Source: Pseudodesulfovibrio sp. JC047 (lineage in GTDB: Bacteria > Desulfobacterota > Desulfovibrionia > Desulfovibrionales > Desulfovibrionaceae). From it: a DNA stretch of 64,000 nucleotides. The stretch is taken from NCBI RefSeq assembly GCF_010468615.1, contig NZ_WUEH01000006.1, positions 62,001 to 126,000 on the forward strand. The letters are read 5' to 3'. A program made the position numbers and the translations under genes. Of the stretch, positions 43,794 to 54,541 are shown piece by piece. A model generated the notes under the pieces. The model was not told the DNA's origin and searched no databases. It worked only from the letters and a program-made list of their open reading frames with translations. Numbering within the stretch: position 1 is the first letter of the stretch; every line of letters starts with the position of its first letter.

Positions 43794-44873
43794 CTACGCC
43801 GTCAGGGCTTCAAGCCCGGACGCTATATCTGCGGCCGCTTTCACCGTGGCGAATTCGCGGGCCGCTGTTTCCATGTCAGTCAATTGCTTCGGGGTGTTGA
43901 GCAGATCGAGAATGACAGTGGTCACGGTTGTTCCTGTCAATTCCGACTGGGGAAGCAACCGGGCCGCGCCGATGTCCGACATGGCTTTGGCGTTCATTGT
44001 TTGATGGTTATGGGTGGCCTGGGGGAAGGGCACGAAAATGGCCGGAACCCCTGCCGCCGCGATTTCAAAGACCGTGGTCGCCCCGGATCGGCACAGTGCC
44101 AGATCACAGAGGGCATATTCGGTCCCCATATCCTCGATGAATTCGTGGACCTGTGCCGGGTCTGCCCCGGCAGTTTCATAGGCTGCGCGAACTCTGTTGA
44201 AATCTATTGGACCTGTCTGGTGAACCAGTGTGACTCCGGCCTGTTGCAGTGCCGGGAGTGCGTCGATGACCGCATCGTTGATGGGGCGGGCACCCTGGCT
44301 GCCGCCGAGGACGAGCAGCCGTTTGCCATCCGGTCTGTTGCGGCGTTTGGCCGCGGCCTTGATGATGTCCAGCCGCACCGGATTGCCGGTCAGATACGTC
44401 TTGTGGGCCGGGAAGACCCGCAAGGCGTCCGGGAAGCTCAGGAAAATTCGTTTGACCATTTTGCCCAGTACTTTGTTGGCCATGCCCGGGACAGAATTCT
44501 GTTCGTGAATGGCCGTGGGGATACCGAGGATTTTGGCCGCGAGCACGGGGCAGAATCCCGCATAGCCACCGAAACCAATGACCGCGTCAGGCTTGAATCC
44601 CCAGACCGCTGCGATGGCTTTGGGCAGTCCGGTGCCCAGCCAGCCGAGTCCGGAAATGATGCCGGGAATGCCGCGTCCCATGATACCCGAAGCAGGCAGC
44701 TCCAGGAATCGGAGGCCGTGTTTGCGCGCCATGTCGCCTTCCGGGCCGGGACCACCCATGAAAAGGATGTCCACACCCTTGTTGCGTAGGGTGAGTTCTG
44801 TCGCCACGGCCAGGGCCGGAAAGATGTGGCCGCCTGTTCCGCCAGTGGTGAGAACGACTCTGTTTAATGTCAT
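43794..44873 (-). CDS. murG: UDP-GlcNAc:lipid I transferase MurG
   Basis: A 359-residue peripheral membrane GT-B glycosyltransferase that converts lipid I to lipid II. The glycine loop [10 protein letters not shown] near the N-terminus, [20 protein letters not shown] and the C-terminal [14 protein letters not shown] are diagnostic. Its ATG overlaps the ftsW stop by four bases. Confidence 0.97.
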   Translation of the reverse strand: MTLNRVVLTTGGTGGHIFPALAVATELTLRNKGVDILFMGGPGPEGDMARKHGLRFLELPASGIMGRGIPGIISGLGWLGTGLPKAIAAVWGFKPDAVIGFGGYAGFCPVLAAKILGIPTAIHEQNSVPGMANKVLGKMVKRIFLSFPDALRVFPAHKTYLTGNPVRLDIIKAAAKRRNRPDGKRLLVLGGSQGARPINDAVIDALPALQQAGVTLVHQTGPIDFNRVRAAYETAGADPAQVHEFIEDMGTEYALCDLALCRSGATTVFEIAAAGVPAIFVPFPQATHNHQTMNAKAMSDIGAARLLPQSELTGTTVTTVILDLLNTPKQLTDMETAAREFATVKAAADIASGLEALTA

Positions 44874-45994
44874 GCTTTCACCCTCCGGGAGAGGTTAAGC
44901 AGAATGCCAGCGCAGATGAAGGACACCGTGAGGCTGGACCCTCCATAGCTGATGAATGGCATGGCCACGCCCTTGGGAGGGACAGTCCCCAGGACCACGG
45001 CGAGGTTCAGGATCATGCCGAGGGCCAGGATACAGGTCACGCCAAATGCCGTGAATCGGTCTTGCAGGTCTTCGAGCTTGAGCGTGACGCGGAAAGCCCG
45101 GAATAGGAAAAAGCCGATGGCGATGAAGAAAAGGGACATGCCGACAAAGCCGAGTTCTTCGCCGACCACGGCCATGATGAAGTCGTTATGGGCTTCGGGG
45201 AGGAAAAAGAGTTTGCGTTGTCCCGCGCCAATGCCGGTCCCAAAGAGTTTGCCGGACCCGAAGGCATAGAGGGATTGGACCAGTTGATAGCCTTCGTTTT
45301 GGGCCGAGGCGAACGGGTCCAGAAATGCGGTCCATCGTTTGAAACGGTAGGGTGAGGATGAAATGAGCAACCAGCCCGCACCGCCAGCAAAAATCAGTGA
45401 AATGAACAGGTAGCTGAAGCGGGTGCCACCTACCAGACACATGAAAAAGAGGAGACCGCACATGACCACGGCCCCGCCGAAGTCCGGCTGGAGCAGCAGC
45501 AGGCCGCACAGGAATCCCGTGACCAGGAAGGGCGGCAGAACCCCCACGGAAAAAGTGCGGACCATTTCTTGTTTATGGGCGAAAAAGTATGCGAGATACA
45601 GCACCAGGGCGACTTTGGCGTATTCAAGCGGTTGCAGATTGAACGGGCCGATATCGATCCAGCGACTCGCTCCGTTCACAGAGATTCCCAGCGGCGAGAT
45701 GCACAGGCCGAGCAGGATGATGGCAATGGTCACCCAGACGTAGGTCAATGCGTAGAGAAGTTGGCGGGGCATTCGCATACAACAGACCATGGTCACCAGC
45801 CCCACGCCGGTGAAGATGAGCTGGCGTTTGAAAAAGTAGTAGGTGTCGCCGTAGACCCGTTCGGCCATGATACCGGACGAGGACAGGACCATAATCAGTC
45901 CGAAACCGCCGAGGATCATGGTTGCGGTGAGCAGCCACGGATCGATGCGGCCAGTGCCGCCGGAATGTTTTTTGGCGTTGAGGCGATTAGTCAT
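44870..45994 (-). CDS. ftsW: Septal peptidoglycan polymerase FtsW
   Basis: A 374-residue SEDS-family membrane protein with about ten transmembrane helices that polymerises septal glycan with FtsI. The start at 45994 is chosen because GGAGG lies six bases before it; the ATG overlaps murD by eight bases. Conserved loops include LEYAKVALVLYLA, GAGQRKLFFLPEAHNDFI and GTVPPKGVAMPFISYGG. A longer frame to 46057 would read through murD. Confidence 0.97.
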   Translation of the reverse strand: MTNRLNAKKHSGGTGRIDPWLLTATMILGGFGLIMVLSSSGIMAERVYGDTYYFFKRQLIFTGVGLVTMVCCMRMPRQLLYALTYVWVTIAIILLGLCISPLGISVNGASRWIDIGPFNLQPLEYAKVALVLYLAYFFAHKQEMVRTFSVGVLPPFLVTGFLCGLLLLQPDFGGAVVMCGLLFFMCLVGGTRFSYLFISLIFAGGAGWLLISSSPYRFKRWTAFLDPFASAQNEGYQLVQSLYAFGSGKLFGTGIGAGQRKLFFLPEAHNDFIMAVVGEELGFVGMSLFFIAIGFFLFRAFRVTLKLEDLQDRFTAFGVTCILALGMILNLAVVLGTVPPKGVAMPFISYGGSSLTVSFICAGILLNLSRRVKA

Positions 45995-47291
45995 CAAGCC
46001 CTCCCACCACGCGTTTGAAATCCGCTCCACGTTGAGCCATGCCGGTATACTGGTCAAAGCTGGATGTGGCCGGAGACAATAAAATCACGTCACCTGCGTC
46101 GGCCTGGGCAGCCTGTCGTTTGACCGCCAGTTCAAGCGTGGTATCCCAGGTCACGGGAAATGATTCGGCCAGGACGGGTTCCAGATGCTCGCGGGCACCG
46201 CCATACAAACCGACATGGATGACTGCCCCGGCGATATTCTTGGCAAATGCGGTCACGTCGCCGCCTTTCCAGACGCCACCCATGAGGATGCGGACTGGGC
46301 GATCAAAGGAGCGAACCGCAGCCAGTGCCGCGTCCAGTGTCGTGGCCTTGGAATCATTGACGTACAGGACGCCCTTTTTCTCTCCAACCGGCTCGATACG
46401 GTGGGCCAACGGTTTGAATGTACTGATGGCTTTGGCGGCCTGTGTTTCGGTGACGCCGAAGTGTTTGACCGCTTGCCATGCGGCTTCCACGTTGGACCGA
46501 TTGTGTTTACCGGGAAGATATGGTGCCTCGAAGCGGTCAGTGCCGTCGAACCACTGTATATGGGCGTTGGTAAAGGAGCGGTCGGTCAGGACAGGGCGCA
46601 GGGATTCGTGCAAAAGCGCGGTATCTTCGCCGGTCATGCGCCGGAATAATGCCAACTTGGCGTCCAGATATTCGTCCATGTTTTCATGATAATCCAAATG
46701 ATTGGCCGAGAAATTCAGGAACACGCCCACATGGGGTTTGAACTGGCGGCAATTCTGAAGCTGGAAACTGGAGACTTCCAACACGATGATATCCGCTGGT
46801 TCCGAATCCAGCACGTAATCACACAGCGGGACGCCGATGTTGCCGCCGGTAAAGACCGTGTGACCGGCCTGTTCCAGTATTTCGGTAATGAGTGTGGTGG
46901 TCGTGGTCTTGCCGTTGGAACCGGTCACCGCCAGCATGGGGGCTTCAATGAACCATGACGCGAATTCCAGTTCAGATATCAGGGTGCTCGGTGCGAGTCC
47001 TTCGAGGACTGGTGCAAGCTTTTTGACTGGCACACCCGGTGAGAACACCACGAGGTCCGCGTCTGCGAAATGGCGTTTTTCATGCGGCCCGGCAACGAGT
47101 TCCACGGTTCCCTTGAGCGGTCCCAAAATGGTTTCGGTCAGATCGGCATTGCTGTCCACCACACGGACTGTGGCCCCGAGCACGTCAAGGAGACGAGCGG
47201 CGGCCAGACCGGATTTGCCGCACCCGACCACCACGGCCTGTTTGCCGGTGAAGGTGCGTTGTTCGATGAAGGTGTGGACAGAATTTTTCAC
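45987..47291 (-). CDS. murD: UDP-MurNAc-L-Ala:D-Glu ligase MurD
   Basis: A 434-residue Mur ligase adding D-glutamate. GCGKSGLAAARLL is the N-terminal UDP-site loop, GSNGKTTTTTLI the ATP loop and the NDSKATT segment the third-domain lysine site. The start codon is GTG at 47291. It ends inside the ftsW start and follows mraY by 13 bp. Confidence 0.96.
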   Translation of the reverse strand: MKNSVHTFIEQRTFTGKQAVVVGCGKSGLAAARLLDVLGATVRVVDSNADLTETILGPLKGTVELVAGPHEKRHFADADLVVFSPGVPVKKLAPVLEGLAPSTLISELEFASWFIEAPMLAVTGSNGKTTTTTLITEILEQAGHTVFTGGNIGVPLCDYVLDSEPADIIVLEVSSFQLQNCRQFKPHVGVFLNFSANHLDYHENMDEYLDAKLALFRRMTGEDTALLHESLRPVLTDRSFTNAHIQWFDGTDRFEAPYLPGKHNRSNVEAAWQAVKHFGVTETQAAKAISTFKPLAHRIEPVGEKKGVLYVNDSKATTLDAALAAVRSFDRPVRILMGGVWKGGDVTAFAKNIAGAVIHVGLYGGAREHLEPVLAESFPVTWDTTLELAVKRQAAQADAGDVILLSPATSSFDQYTGMAQRGADFKRVVGGLDD

Positions 47292-47304
47292 AATGAAGCC
47301 TCTA

Positions 47305-48381
47305 TTACCGCAGTTTCAGGGTTGAAAGGGCCATGAGGGCCATGAGAATCGATAAAATCCAGAATCGAACGATGATCTTGGATTCCGGGATACCTTTGAG
47401 TTCGAAATGGTGATGGAGTGGGGCCATCTTGAAAATCCGTTTGCCGCCGGTGAGTTTGAAATAGCCCACTTGCAGGATCACCGAGAGGGTTTCAAAGACG
47501 AACACGCCGCCGACAATGGCGAGCAGGAGTTCCTGCTTGGCCAGGACGGCCACGAAGCCGAGCGCACCGCCGAGGCCGAGCGATCCGACATCACCCATGA
47601 AGACCTGGGCCGGGTGTGCATTGAACCAGAGAAAGCCGAGTCCGGCACCCACCATGGCACCGCAGAAGATGGTGACTTCACCGATGCCCTGAATGTTGTG
47701 GACTTGCAGATAGTCGGCCATGGTTGCGTGTCCTGACACGTAGATGAAGATGGCGAAGCAGGCCATGGCCACGACCATGGGACCGATGGCCAGCCCGTCC
47801 AGTCCGTCGGTCAGGTTGACGGCATTACTGGCACCGACCATGACCACCATGGCAAAGGGCAGGTAGAACCAGCCGAGGTCCGGGTTGAAATTCTTGAAGA
47901 ACGGCACGGATAATTGGGTGGAATACGCCGGTTCATTGATAAGCAGTGCAATGGCTGAAGCCGTGACCAGACATTGCAGGGTGAATTTGGCCTTGGCAGA
48001 CAATCCCTGATTCTGTTTCTTGACGACCTTGATATAGTCATCGGCGAACCCGATGGCACTGAATCCGACGTAGACCAGCAGGGTCAGCCAGATATAGACG
48101 TTGGACAGATCGGCCCAGAGCAGAGTCGAAATGCCGACGCTGATGAGGATCATGATGCCGCCCATGGTGGGGGTGCCTTCCTTGGCTTGATGGTGTGGTC
48201 CGTCTTCACGGATGTATTGTCCGCATTTGATCCGTTTGAGCCAGCGGATCATGGCCGGGCCAAACATGATGGAAATGATGAGCGCAGTCAGCAAGGCCCA
48301 CACAGATCGGAAGGTGATGTATCGAAAAACGTTGAGAATCCCGAGGTCTGTCGAGAGCGGGACGAGAAGATTATATATCAC
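47305..48381 (-). CDS. mraY: Phospho-MurNAc-pentapeptide transferase MraY
   Basis: A 358-residue integral membrane enzyme that makes lipid I on undecaprenyl phosphate. It has about ten transmembrane helices and carries the Mg2+ motifs [10 protein letters not shown] and [10 protein letters not shown] and the loop [10 protein letters not shown]. It starts with GTG at 48381, overlapping the murF stop (GTGA), with GGAGG upstream. Confidence 0.97.
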   Translation of the reverse strand: MIYNLLVPLSTDLGILNVFRYITFRSVWALLTALIISIMFGPAMIRWLKRIKCGQYIREDGPHHQAKEGTPTMGGIMILISVGISTLLWADLSNVYIWLTLLVYVGFSAIGFADDYIKVVKKQNQGLSAKAKFTLQCLVTASAIALLINEPAYSTQLSVPFFKNFNPDLGWFYLPFAMVVMVGASNAVNLTDGLDGLAIGPMVVAMACFAIFIYVSGHATMADYLQVHNIQGIGEVTIFCGAMVGAGLGFLWFNAHPAQVFMGDVGSLGLGGALGFVAVLAKQELLLAIVGGVFVFETLSVILQVGYFKLTGGKRIFKMAPLHHHFELKGIPESKIIVRFWILSILMALMALSTLKLR

Positions 48382-49766
48382 TGATTGCCTCCTTGGGCGT
48401 CTTCAGTGCGTCCGGCACAGAGTGCAGACACGAAGTGTTCCATTTCAAGCGATCGTGACCCTTTGACCAGAGCCACACCTTTGGCCGCGCCAAAGGACTG
48501 CCACGCATGGACGAAATCTTCACGCGTGTCGATCTTGTGCATTTTTTTGCCGTAAGCCTGTGCAACGGCATTGAAATGGTCCCCTTTGTAGAAGACAATC
48601 GTTGGTTCGATTTCCCTGAGAGTGCGTCCCAATGCTTCATGGTGTTTGCGAGTTTCGTCCCCGAGTTCCCGCATATCGCCAAGAATGAGGGCCAGGGGCT
48701 TTCCGTCGGCCATGTCGGCCGCTGTCTGAATGGACCGCTGCATGGACAACGGGTTGGCGTTGTACGTGTCGTCAATGACCATCAGGTTGCCGTTGCGCTT
48801 GCAGCAGAACCGTTGGGTATCGGGTTCAAGCGATTGAACGCCGCGAATGACGGCATCGCGATTCAGACCAAGGGCGTGAGCCACAGCGGCTACGCAGGCG
48901 AGGTTCTCGGCGTAATGTTCGCCACAGAACGGGGCTTCGAATTCTCCGTCGCCGTCGGGCGTTGTCAGCCGGAAACGACCATTGCCCTCGGTTCCGGGGC
49001 CGAGGAATGTGGCGACAAAGTCGGTCTTTGCATCGAGATTCGTGGAAAATCCGACCGGCATGTCAACGAGTTCACGGGCTGCATCCCAAAGGAGCGGGTA
49101 GTCTTTTGAAATAATGGCTGAACCCGGTTGCCGCAGATATCTGAGCAAAACGGATTTGGCCTGCGCCACACCGGCTTCGTTGCCCAGTCCTTCAAGATGG
49201 CCGGGACCGACATTGGTGATGACTGCGATGTCCGGGCTGGCGATGGGGGCCAATTCTTCCATGTCGCCCCGGTGGGAAATACCCAGTTCCATGATCCAGA
49301 GTTCCTGATCCACCGTCGCCTTGAGCATGGACAGGGGCAGGCCGATCTGGTTGTTGAAATTCCGATAATTCTTGGCTGTTTCGAATTTTTCTGAGGCCAC
49401 GGCGTAGAGCATTTCCTTGACCGTGGTTTTGCCCGCTGTGCCGGTGACGGCAACGAGCTTTGCCCCGCATATGTCTCGCCAGCACGCGGCCAGTCTCCCC
49501 AAGGCGTTGACCGTGTCGCGAACCATGAGAATCGGTGCGTCCACATCGTCGATCATGCGGGATGCCACCACTGCGACGGCTCCCTGCTTGACGGCTTGAG
49601 CCGCGAATTCGTGCCCGTCGAAATTATCTCCGCTGACGCAGAAGAACAGATCGCCTTTTTCCACGGTACGAGAGTCCGTCTTCACCGAGGCGATGATGGT
49701 TTGGGAGTGGCTCTCTTCAGCCAAGCCGCCGAGGCAGCGTACAACGTCAGCCAGTGTTAGATTCAC
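48378..49766 (-). CDS. murF: UDP-MurNAc-tripeptide:D-Ala-D-Ala ligase MurF
   Basis: A 462-residue Mur ligase adding the D-Ala-D-Ala dipeptide. [12 protein letters not shown] is the ATP loop, and [11 protein letters not shown] and [11 protein letters not shown] are typical. The start is GTG at 49766, overlapping the murE stop by four bases. No ddl (D-Ala-D-Ala ligase) gene is present in this cluster. Confidence 0.96.
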   Translation of the reverse strand: MNLTLADVVRCLGGLAEESHSQTIIASVKTDSRTVEKGDLFFCVSGDNFDGHEFAAQAVKQGAVAVVASRMIDDVDAPILMVRDTVNALGRLAACWRDICGAKLVAVTGTAGKTTVKEMLYAVASEKFETAKNYRNFNNQIGLPLSMLKATVDQELWIMELGISHRGDMEELAPIASPDIAVITNVGPGHLEGLGNEAGVAQAKSVLLRYLRQPGSAIISKDYPLLWDAARELVDMPVGFSTNLDAKTDFVATFLGPGTEGNGRFRLTTPDGDGEFEAPFCGEHYAENLACVAAVAHALGLNRDAVIRGVQSLEPDTQRFCCKRNGNLMVIDDTYNANPLSMQRSIQTAADMADGKPLALILGDMRELGDETRKHHEALGRTLREIEPTIVFYKGDHFNAVAQAYGKKMHKIDTREDFVHAWQSFGAAKGVALVKGSRSLEMEHFVSALCAGRTEDAQGGNQ

Positions 49767-51235
49767 GAATACATTTCCTCAAGCAGTTCAGCGGTGACAT
49801 GGGTGTCGAGAAACGGAATCATTTCACCGTTGATTTTTTGGTTTGGTTCATGGCCGCGTCCGGCAATAAGCAGGACGTCGCCCGGTTCCATTTCTTCAAG
49901 GGCCATGGCTATGGCGGTGCGTCGATCAGGATGCTCGATGATTTTGGGAACCCCAGCGAGTCCGGGACGGATGTCGTCCAGAATGGCGACCGGGTCTTCG
50001 GATCGGGGGTTGTCCGAGGTGAGCACGGCGACGTCTGCGTATCGTGCCACGGCCTGTCCCATGATCGGGCGTTTGGTCCGATCGCGATCGCCACCGCAGC
50101 CAAACAGGGTGATGAGCCGTTTGAAATCCAATGATTTGAGGGTGCGTTGCACATTTTCCAACGCATCCGGGGTGTGGGCGAAATCCACGAATACGTCGAG
50201 ACCGTGATCATTGATGACCCGTTCCAGCCGACCGGGCACGCCTGGAAAATCCTTGAGCGCGCGCATCTGTTTGCAATTCAGCCCGAGTTGCAGGGCAACG
50301 GCCTGTGCCGCCATGAGGTTCATGGCGTTGAACGAGCCGATCAAGGGAGAATGGATGGTCCAGCTTTTGCCCTTGTACGCGGTTTCCAACTCGATGCCTT
50401 GGCCGTCCATGGACACGATACGGCCCTGAATCATGGGATGATCGCCGACTTCGTTCTGGACCGCCGCGATATCGCCGATGCCGTATCCGATGGCTCCGGG
50501 GCATTCTGACAAGAGTCTGCGGCCATGCGGGTCGTTGTAGTTGGTGATGTTGACCTTGGAGTCGAGCGGATAGTCTGTGAACAGTTTGGCCTTGGCCTTG
50601 AAATATGTTTCCATGTCGCCATGGTAGTCGAGGTGGTCCTGAGTGAGATTGGTGAAGACTCCGGCGTTGAAATCGAGACCAGCCACGCGGTATTGTTCGA
50701 GGGCGTGGGAAGACACTTCCATGAGCACCACGTCCACGTCATCCTTTTTCATGTTGAAAATGAGTTCGTGGATCATCCAGCAGTCCGGGGTGGTCAGGGA
50801 CGCTTCGATCTGAAAGCCGGGCCAGCGATAATTGACCGTGCCGAGCACGCCGACCTTCAACCCGGCCGAAGCGAGCAGGTGCTCGATGATGTACGTTGTG
50901 GTGGTCTTGCCGTTGGTGCCGGTGATGCCGACCAGCTTCACATTTCGGTCCATGCGATGAAAATGAGTCCGAGCCAGTTCGCCCAAGGCGATTGCCGGAT
51001 TGTCCACGTACACGGCAAGGGCCTTTTTCTCCACAACCGGGGCCACGAGGTCACGGGCTTCTTTTGGCGCCACGATGTATCGTGCTCCGTTGTCCAATGC
51101 ATTGGGGATGTAGTCGAGACCTCGGACCGCAGTTCCGGGCATGGCGACAAAGCATTCGCCTTCCTGGATCTTGCGCGAATCCGTGCGCACAACAAGCCCT
51201 TTTTTTGCTTCTTTGAGCAGGGTTTCAAATTCCAT
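49763..51235 (-). CDS. murE: UDP-MurNAc-tripeptide synthetase MurE
   Basis: A 490-residue Mur ligase. GTNGKTTTT is the ATP loop, and DNPRSEDP carries the DNPR motif that recognises meso-diaminopimelate, so the cell wall is predicted to be of the DAP type. The start at 51235 is preferred to 51301, because GAGG precedes it and the extra 22 residues are unlike relatives. It follows ftsI by 31 bp. Confidence 0.96.
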   Translation of the reverse strand: MEFETLLKEAKKGLVVRTDSRKIQEGECFVAMPGTAVRGLDYIPNALDNGARYIVAPKEARDLVAPVVEKKALAVYVDNPAIALGELARTHFHRMDRNVKLVGITGTNGKTTTTYIIEHLLASAGLKVGVLGTVNYRWPGFQIEASLTTPDCWMIHELIFNMKKDDVDVVLMEVSSHALEQYRVAGLDFNAGVFTNLTQDHLDYHGDMETYFKAKAKLFTDYPLDSKVNITNYNDPHGRRLLSECPGAIGYGIGDIAAVQNEVGDHPMIQGRIVSMDGQGIELETAYKGKSWTIHSPLIGSFNAMNLMAAQAVALQLGLNCKQMRALKDFPGVPGRLERVINDHGLDVFVDFAHTPDALENVQRTLKSLDFKRLITLFGCGGDRDRTKRPIMGQAVARYADVAVLTSDNPRSEDPVAILDDIRPGLAGVPKIIEHPDRRTAIAMALEEMEPGDVLLIAGRGHEPNQKINGEMIPFLDTHVTAELLEEMYS

Positions 51236-51266
51236 CACGCCTCGTTCCTCGTCTTTTTCCTTGCCG

Positions 51267-53228
51267 CTATGAGAGCCAGAGAACAAAAACATCATCCGCA
51301 CCCTCCGTGTTGTGGCCTTTGGGCCAGGGTCGCCCAGCTCCGGGCTTCTGGCTTTTGACCGTCATTCCCTGGCCTTTGAGCACAGGGACTATTCCCATTT
51401 TCGTCAACAGCTCCAATGCCCTGCGAACGGGCATTCCGGTAATGTCGGGGACTGTTTCGGTGACCGCCTGGACCGAGGGACTCGGCACCGCTTGTGGCAG
51501 GGGCTGCTCGGCCAGTTCGTCCACGGACACGTTTTCCGTGATGACGCTGTCGAGTGTTTCGGACAGTTTGCCGTGATAGGCCAACGTTCTGACAGTGATT
51601 TCACGACAGACCGGTGCCGCCACTGTGGAGCCGTAGTTGGATTTTTGTGGTTCATCGATCATGGTGATGACCAATAATTCCGGTTCGTCTGCCGGAACCA
51701 GTGCCACAAATGAAGAAAGATATTGATCGCCATACCCGCCCTTGGGTGAGGCTTTTTGCGCGGTGCCTGTTTTACCGGCCATGGAAATGCCCTGGATGCG
51801 GGCACTGCGTCCGGTGCCGTCTTCGTGGACAACTTCTTTCATCATGGACAGCACCTGAGCCGTTGTTTTCGGGCTGAAAATTTGTGTGGCGGTGTGTTTT
51901 CGTTGCACAACAGGATTCTTGACCAGATTGAGGTCCTTGGTGATTCCCTGATTGGCGAGACACAGAAAGGCCTTGGCCAATTGGACAGCCGTGGTGCCAA
52001 TGCCCTGTCCGAAGCTGATGGCCGCCAGATCGACAGATGTCCACTTTTTGGCGGGCATGAGAATGCCGGATGATTCGCCGGGCAGGCCGAGGTTGGTTTT
52101 TGCCCCGAAACCGAGTTTGGTCAGGTAGGAATGGTAGACACTCGCCCCCATATCCATGCCTATTTTTGCGGTGCCGATATTGGACGAATACCGGAGGACT
52201 TTATGAGCGGGCAGCCATTTGGCGGGGTGGGTGTCCCGAATGACCTTGCGTGCCACACGCCACCGGCCGTTTTCGCAGTCGATGAGAGTCTCAGGCTCGA
52301 TCACACCTTCTTCCAGGGCTGCGGCGAACAAAAACGGCTTCATGGTTGAGCCGGGTTCATAAATATCGGTGATGGCGCGCAATCGGCGTTGGGCAGCGTT
52401 TGACGTCCTGACCATATTCGGATTGAAAAATGGCTGGTTGGCAATGGCCAGAATGTCGCCGGAGTCCACGTCAACCACCAGAACGATTCCGGCACGGGCT
52501 TCGTTTTTGGCGATGGATTTTGCCAGCGATTGTTCGGCTGCGTGTTGAATGTGGGTGTCAATGGTAAGTTGGACGTCTTGACCGTTGATATCCACTTTAC
52601 GACCATGGGCATCAAGATACATGCGGTGCCCTGTGGCGTCGCGGGGCACGACGAATTCCGCCTTGCTGGGCGTCATCTGCTTGTTGAAAATCAGCTCAAT
52701 GCCTTCCCGGCCCTGGCCATCGATATCCACGAATCCAAGGAGTTGGCCGCCAAGATGTCCGTTAGGATAAATGCGATTGAACTCACTGGTCAGGCGAACG
52801 CCGGGAAGCGCAGCCTTGGAGATTGCGGCGGCTTCGCGATCCGTGACCTGCCGTTTTATCCAGACAAATTTTCGTTTGGACTTGAGTTTCTTGTAGACTG
52901 TACGGCGAGACATTTTGAGATCGCGAGAGAGGGTGTCTGCGGCAACGTCGATGTTGTCGATGGCATACGGACGGGCGAAAATTGATTTGGCTTCGACAGA
53001 GGTGGCGAGCATCTGACCGTTGCGATCAAAGATGCGGCCCCGTTCGCCATATTCACATTCGGCGGCGAGGCTCTGTTTTGCGGCTTTGGCAGCCAGATAA
53101 TCACCGTCATGGAGTTGAACCCATCCGGCTCGTGCCCACAGACCAGTAAGCGCAACTGTAAACAAGGCTATGACGAGCCCTATCTTGATGCCGCTTAAAT
53201 CGGTGCGCCTTTTACTATCCTTTGCCAT
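51267..53228 (-). CDS. ftsI: Septal transpeptidase FtsI with PASTA domain
   Basis: A 653-residue class B penicillin-binding protein that cross-links septal peptidoglycan. One transmembrane helix (about 12-35), a dimerisation/pedestal region, and the transpeptidase domain with S294 in EPGSTMKPF, the SSN-type motif YSSNIG and KTGT. The last 60 residues (from about 590, VPDITGMPVRRALELLTKMG) are a single PASTA module, present in some FtsI proteins outside Gammaproteobacteria. A GTG seven codons upstream gives a longer frame; ATG 53228 with AGGGA is chosen. Confidence 0.96.
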   Translation of the reverse strand: MAKDSKRRTDLSGIKIGLVIALFTVALTGLWARAGWVQLHDGDYLAAKAAKQSLAAECEYGERGRIFDRNGQMLATSVEAKSIFARPYAIDNIDVAADTLSRDLKMSRRTVYKKLKSKRKFVWIKRQVTDREAAAISKAALPGVRLTSEFNRIYPNGHLGGQLLGFVDIDGQGREGIELIFNKQMTPSKAEFVVPRDATGHRMYLDAHGRKVDINGQDVQLTIDTHIQHAAEQSLAKSIAKNEARAGIVLVVDVDSGDILAIANQPFFNPNMVRTSNAAQRRLRAITDIYEPGSTMKPFLFAAALEEGVIEPETLIDCENGRWRVARKVIRDTHPAKWLPAHKVLRYSSNIGTAKIGMDMGASVYHSYLTKLGFGAKTNLGLPGESSGILMPAKKWTSVDLAAISFGQGIGTTAVQLAKAFLCLANQGITKDLNLVKNPVVQRKHTATQIFSPKTTAQVLSMMKEVVHEDGTGRSARIQGISMAGKTGTAQKASPKGGYGDQYLSSFVALVPADEPELLVITMIDEPQKSNYGSTVAAPVCREITVRTLAYHGKLSETLDSVITENVSVDELAEQPLPQAVPSPSVQAVTETVPDITGMPVRRALELLTKMGIVPVLKGQGMTVKSQKPGAGRPWPKGHNTEGADDVFVLWLS

Positions 53229-53279
53229 TGTTATCCCTGTTGTTCCCACTGTGCGGCGCGTTTATGGCAGTACGCGTCG

Positions 53280-53564
53280 CTACCTTGTGTCCGTTATCCG
53301 CCGAATCTGCCCCGGCGCGGCCACTCCCAAGCCGAGTTGACTTGCAAGCTTCTTGAGCTGATACGGTGAAACCAGGTTGTTCCTCTCAACCGTCAGTTTC
53401 ACAGCCAGATCCTCTTTCTGGCTCAGTTGCAGCTCCATCTTGCGCAGATCATATGCCAGATCGATACGCTCGATGTTCAACCAAACAGCTCCCAAACCCA
53501 GAGTAAGCGCCATGCCGAAAAGGCTTAACGTCATCCAGAGGAGTGTTTTGTCGGTTTTGCTCAT
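53280..53564 (-). CDS. ftsL: Cell division protein FtsL-like
   Basis: A 94-residue bitopic membrane protein. A short basic tail is followed by one transmembrane helix (about 8-29) and a coiled coil rich in leucine heptads (about 35-65) with a basic C-terminus. It links FtsQ and FtsB to FtsWI. Sequence is poorly conserved in this family; the identification rests on size, topology and its position between rsmH and ftsI. It overlaps rsmH by four bases. Confidence 0.85.
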   Translation of the reverse strand: MSKTDKTLLWMTLSLFGMALTLGLGAVWLNIERIDLAYDLRKMELQLSQKEDLAVKLTVERNNLVSPYQLKKLASQLGLGVAAPGQIRRITDTR

Positions 53565-54541
53565 ACGGTTTCCCCGTTCGGTCCGAGTTTCTCCGCTACC
53601 CTGAGTTTTGCACTCCTGGCGCGGGGGTTTCCGTCCCTTTCAGTGTCCGAGGCGCCCAACGGTTTCTTGGTGAGCACTTTCATTTCGGGGATACCTCCGC
53701 AGGTGCAGTGAAGTTGTTGCGGGGGGCATTTGCACCCCTTGGCTGCATCCCGAAATGCGTGCTTCACCGCCCTGTCTTCCAGGGAGTGAAACGAAATGAT
53801 GGCCACTCTCGCGCCTGGTTTCAGGCGTCCGATGATGGTTTTAAGGTAGTACTCAAGTTCCTCAGTCTCTCTGTTGACTGCGATACGCAGTCCCTGAAAA
53901 GTTCGGGTCGCCGGATGATTCCGCGCGGTGTGCCGCATTTTTGGCGGGTATGCCAGACGCACAATTTCGGCCAATCGGAGCGTTCGTGTGATCCGTTCCT
54001 TGTCCCGAGCCTTCAATATTGCCGACGCTATTTTCCCGGCCAGGGGATCTTCCCCATAGACCCTGATGATCCGCGCCAGATCACCGTGTTTCAGTGTATT
54101 GACCAACTCTTCGGCCGAAGCCCCGGAGTCGGGGTCCATGCGCATGTCCAAAGGACCGTCGTGGATAAAGCTGAATCCTCTTTCAGCAACATCCAGCTGC
54201 ATGGACGAGACGCCGAGGTCCAAGACCGCGCCGTCAATCGTGTCCCAGCCGATATCGTCCAGGGCTTCCTCAAACCGGGAAAAAGGGGCGTGGTACAGAT
54301 GAATACTGTTTTCGAAATCCACGAGACGCTGTCTTGCCAGCGTCAAAGCCTTTTCGTCCCGGTCAAGCCCTAAAAGTTCGGCCGTGCCTCCTGCCGCCTG
54401 TAAAAGCGCCAGACTGTGACCTCCCATGCCCAATGTGCCGTCCATGTAACGGCCTCCTGGCTTGGGCCGAAGCCACTCGACAACTTCATGTAAAAGAACA
54501 GTCGTGTGCAGTGATGCGGGATCTTGGGTGCCCTGTTTCAT
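53561..54541 (-). CDS. rsmH: 16S rRNA m4C1402 methyltransferase RsmH
   Basis: A 326-residue class I methyltransferase that N4-methylates C1402 of 16S rRNA. MDGTLGMGGHSLALL binds SAM, GAVLDLGVSSMQLD and SFHSLEDRAVKHAF are diagnostic. Its ATG shares one base with the mraZ stop (TGATG), and it overlaps ftsL by four bases. Confidence 0.97.
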   Translation of the reverse strand: MKQGTQDPASLHTTVLLHEVVEWLRPKPGGRYMDGTLGMGGHSLALLQAAGGTAELLGLDRDEKALTLARQRLVDFENSIHLYHAPFSRFEEALDDIGWDTIDGAVLDLGVSSMQLDVAERGFSFIHDGPLDMRMDPDSGASAEELVNTLKHGDLARIIRVYGEDPLAGKIASAILKARDKERITRTLRLAEIVRLAYPPKMRHTARNHPATRTFQGLRIAVNRETEELEYYLKTIIGRLKPGARVAIISFHSLEDRAVKHAFRDAAKGCKCPPQQLHCTCGGIPEMKVLTKKPLGASDTERDGNPRARSAKLRVAEKLGPNGETV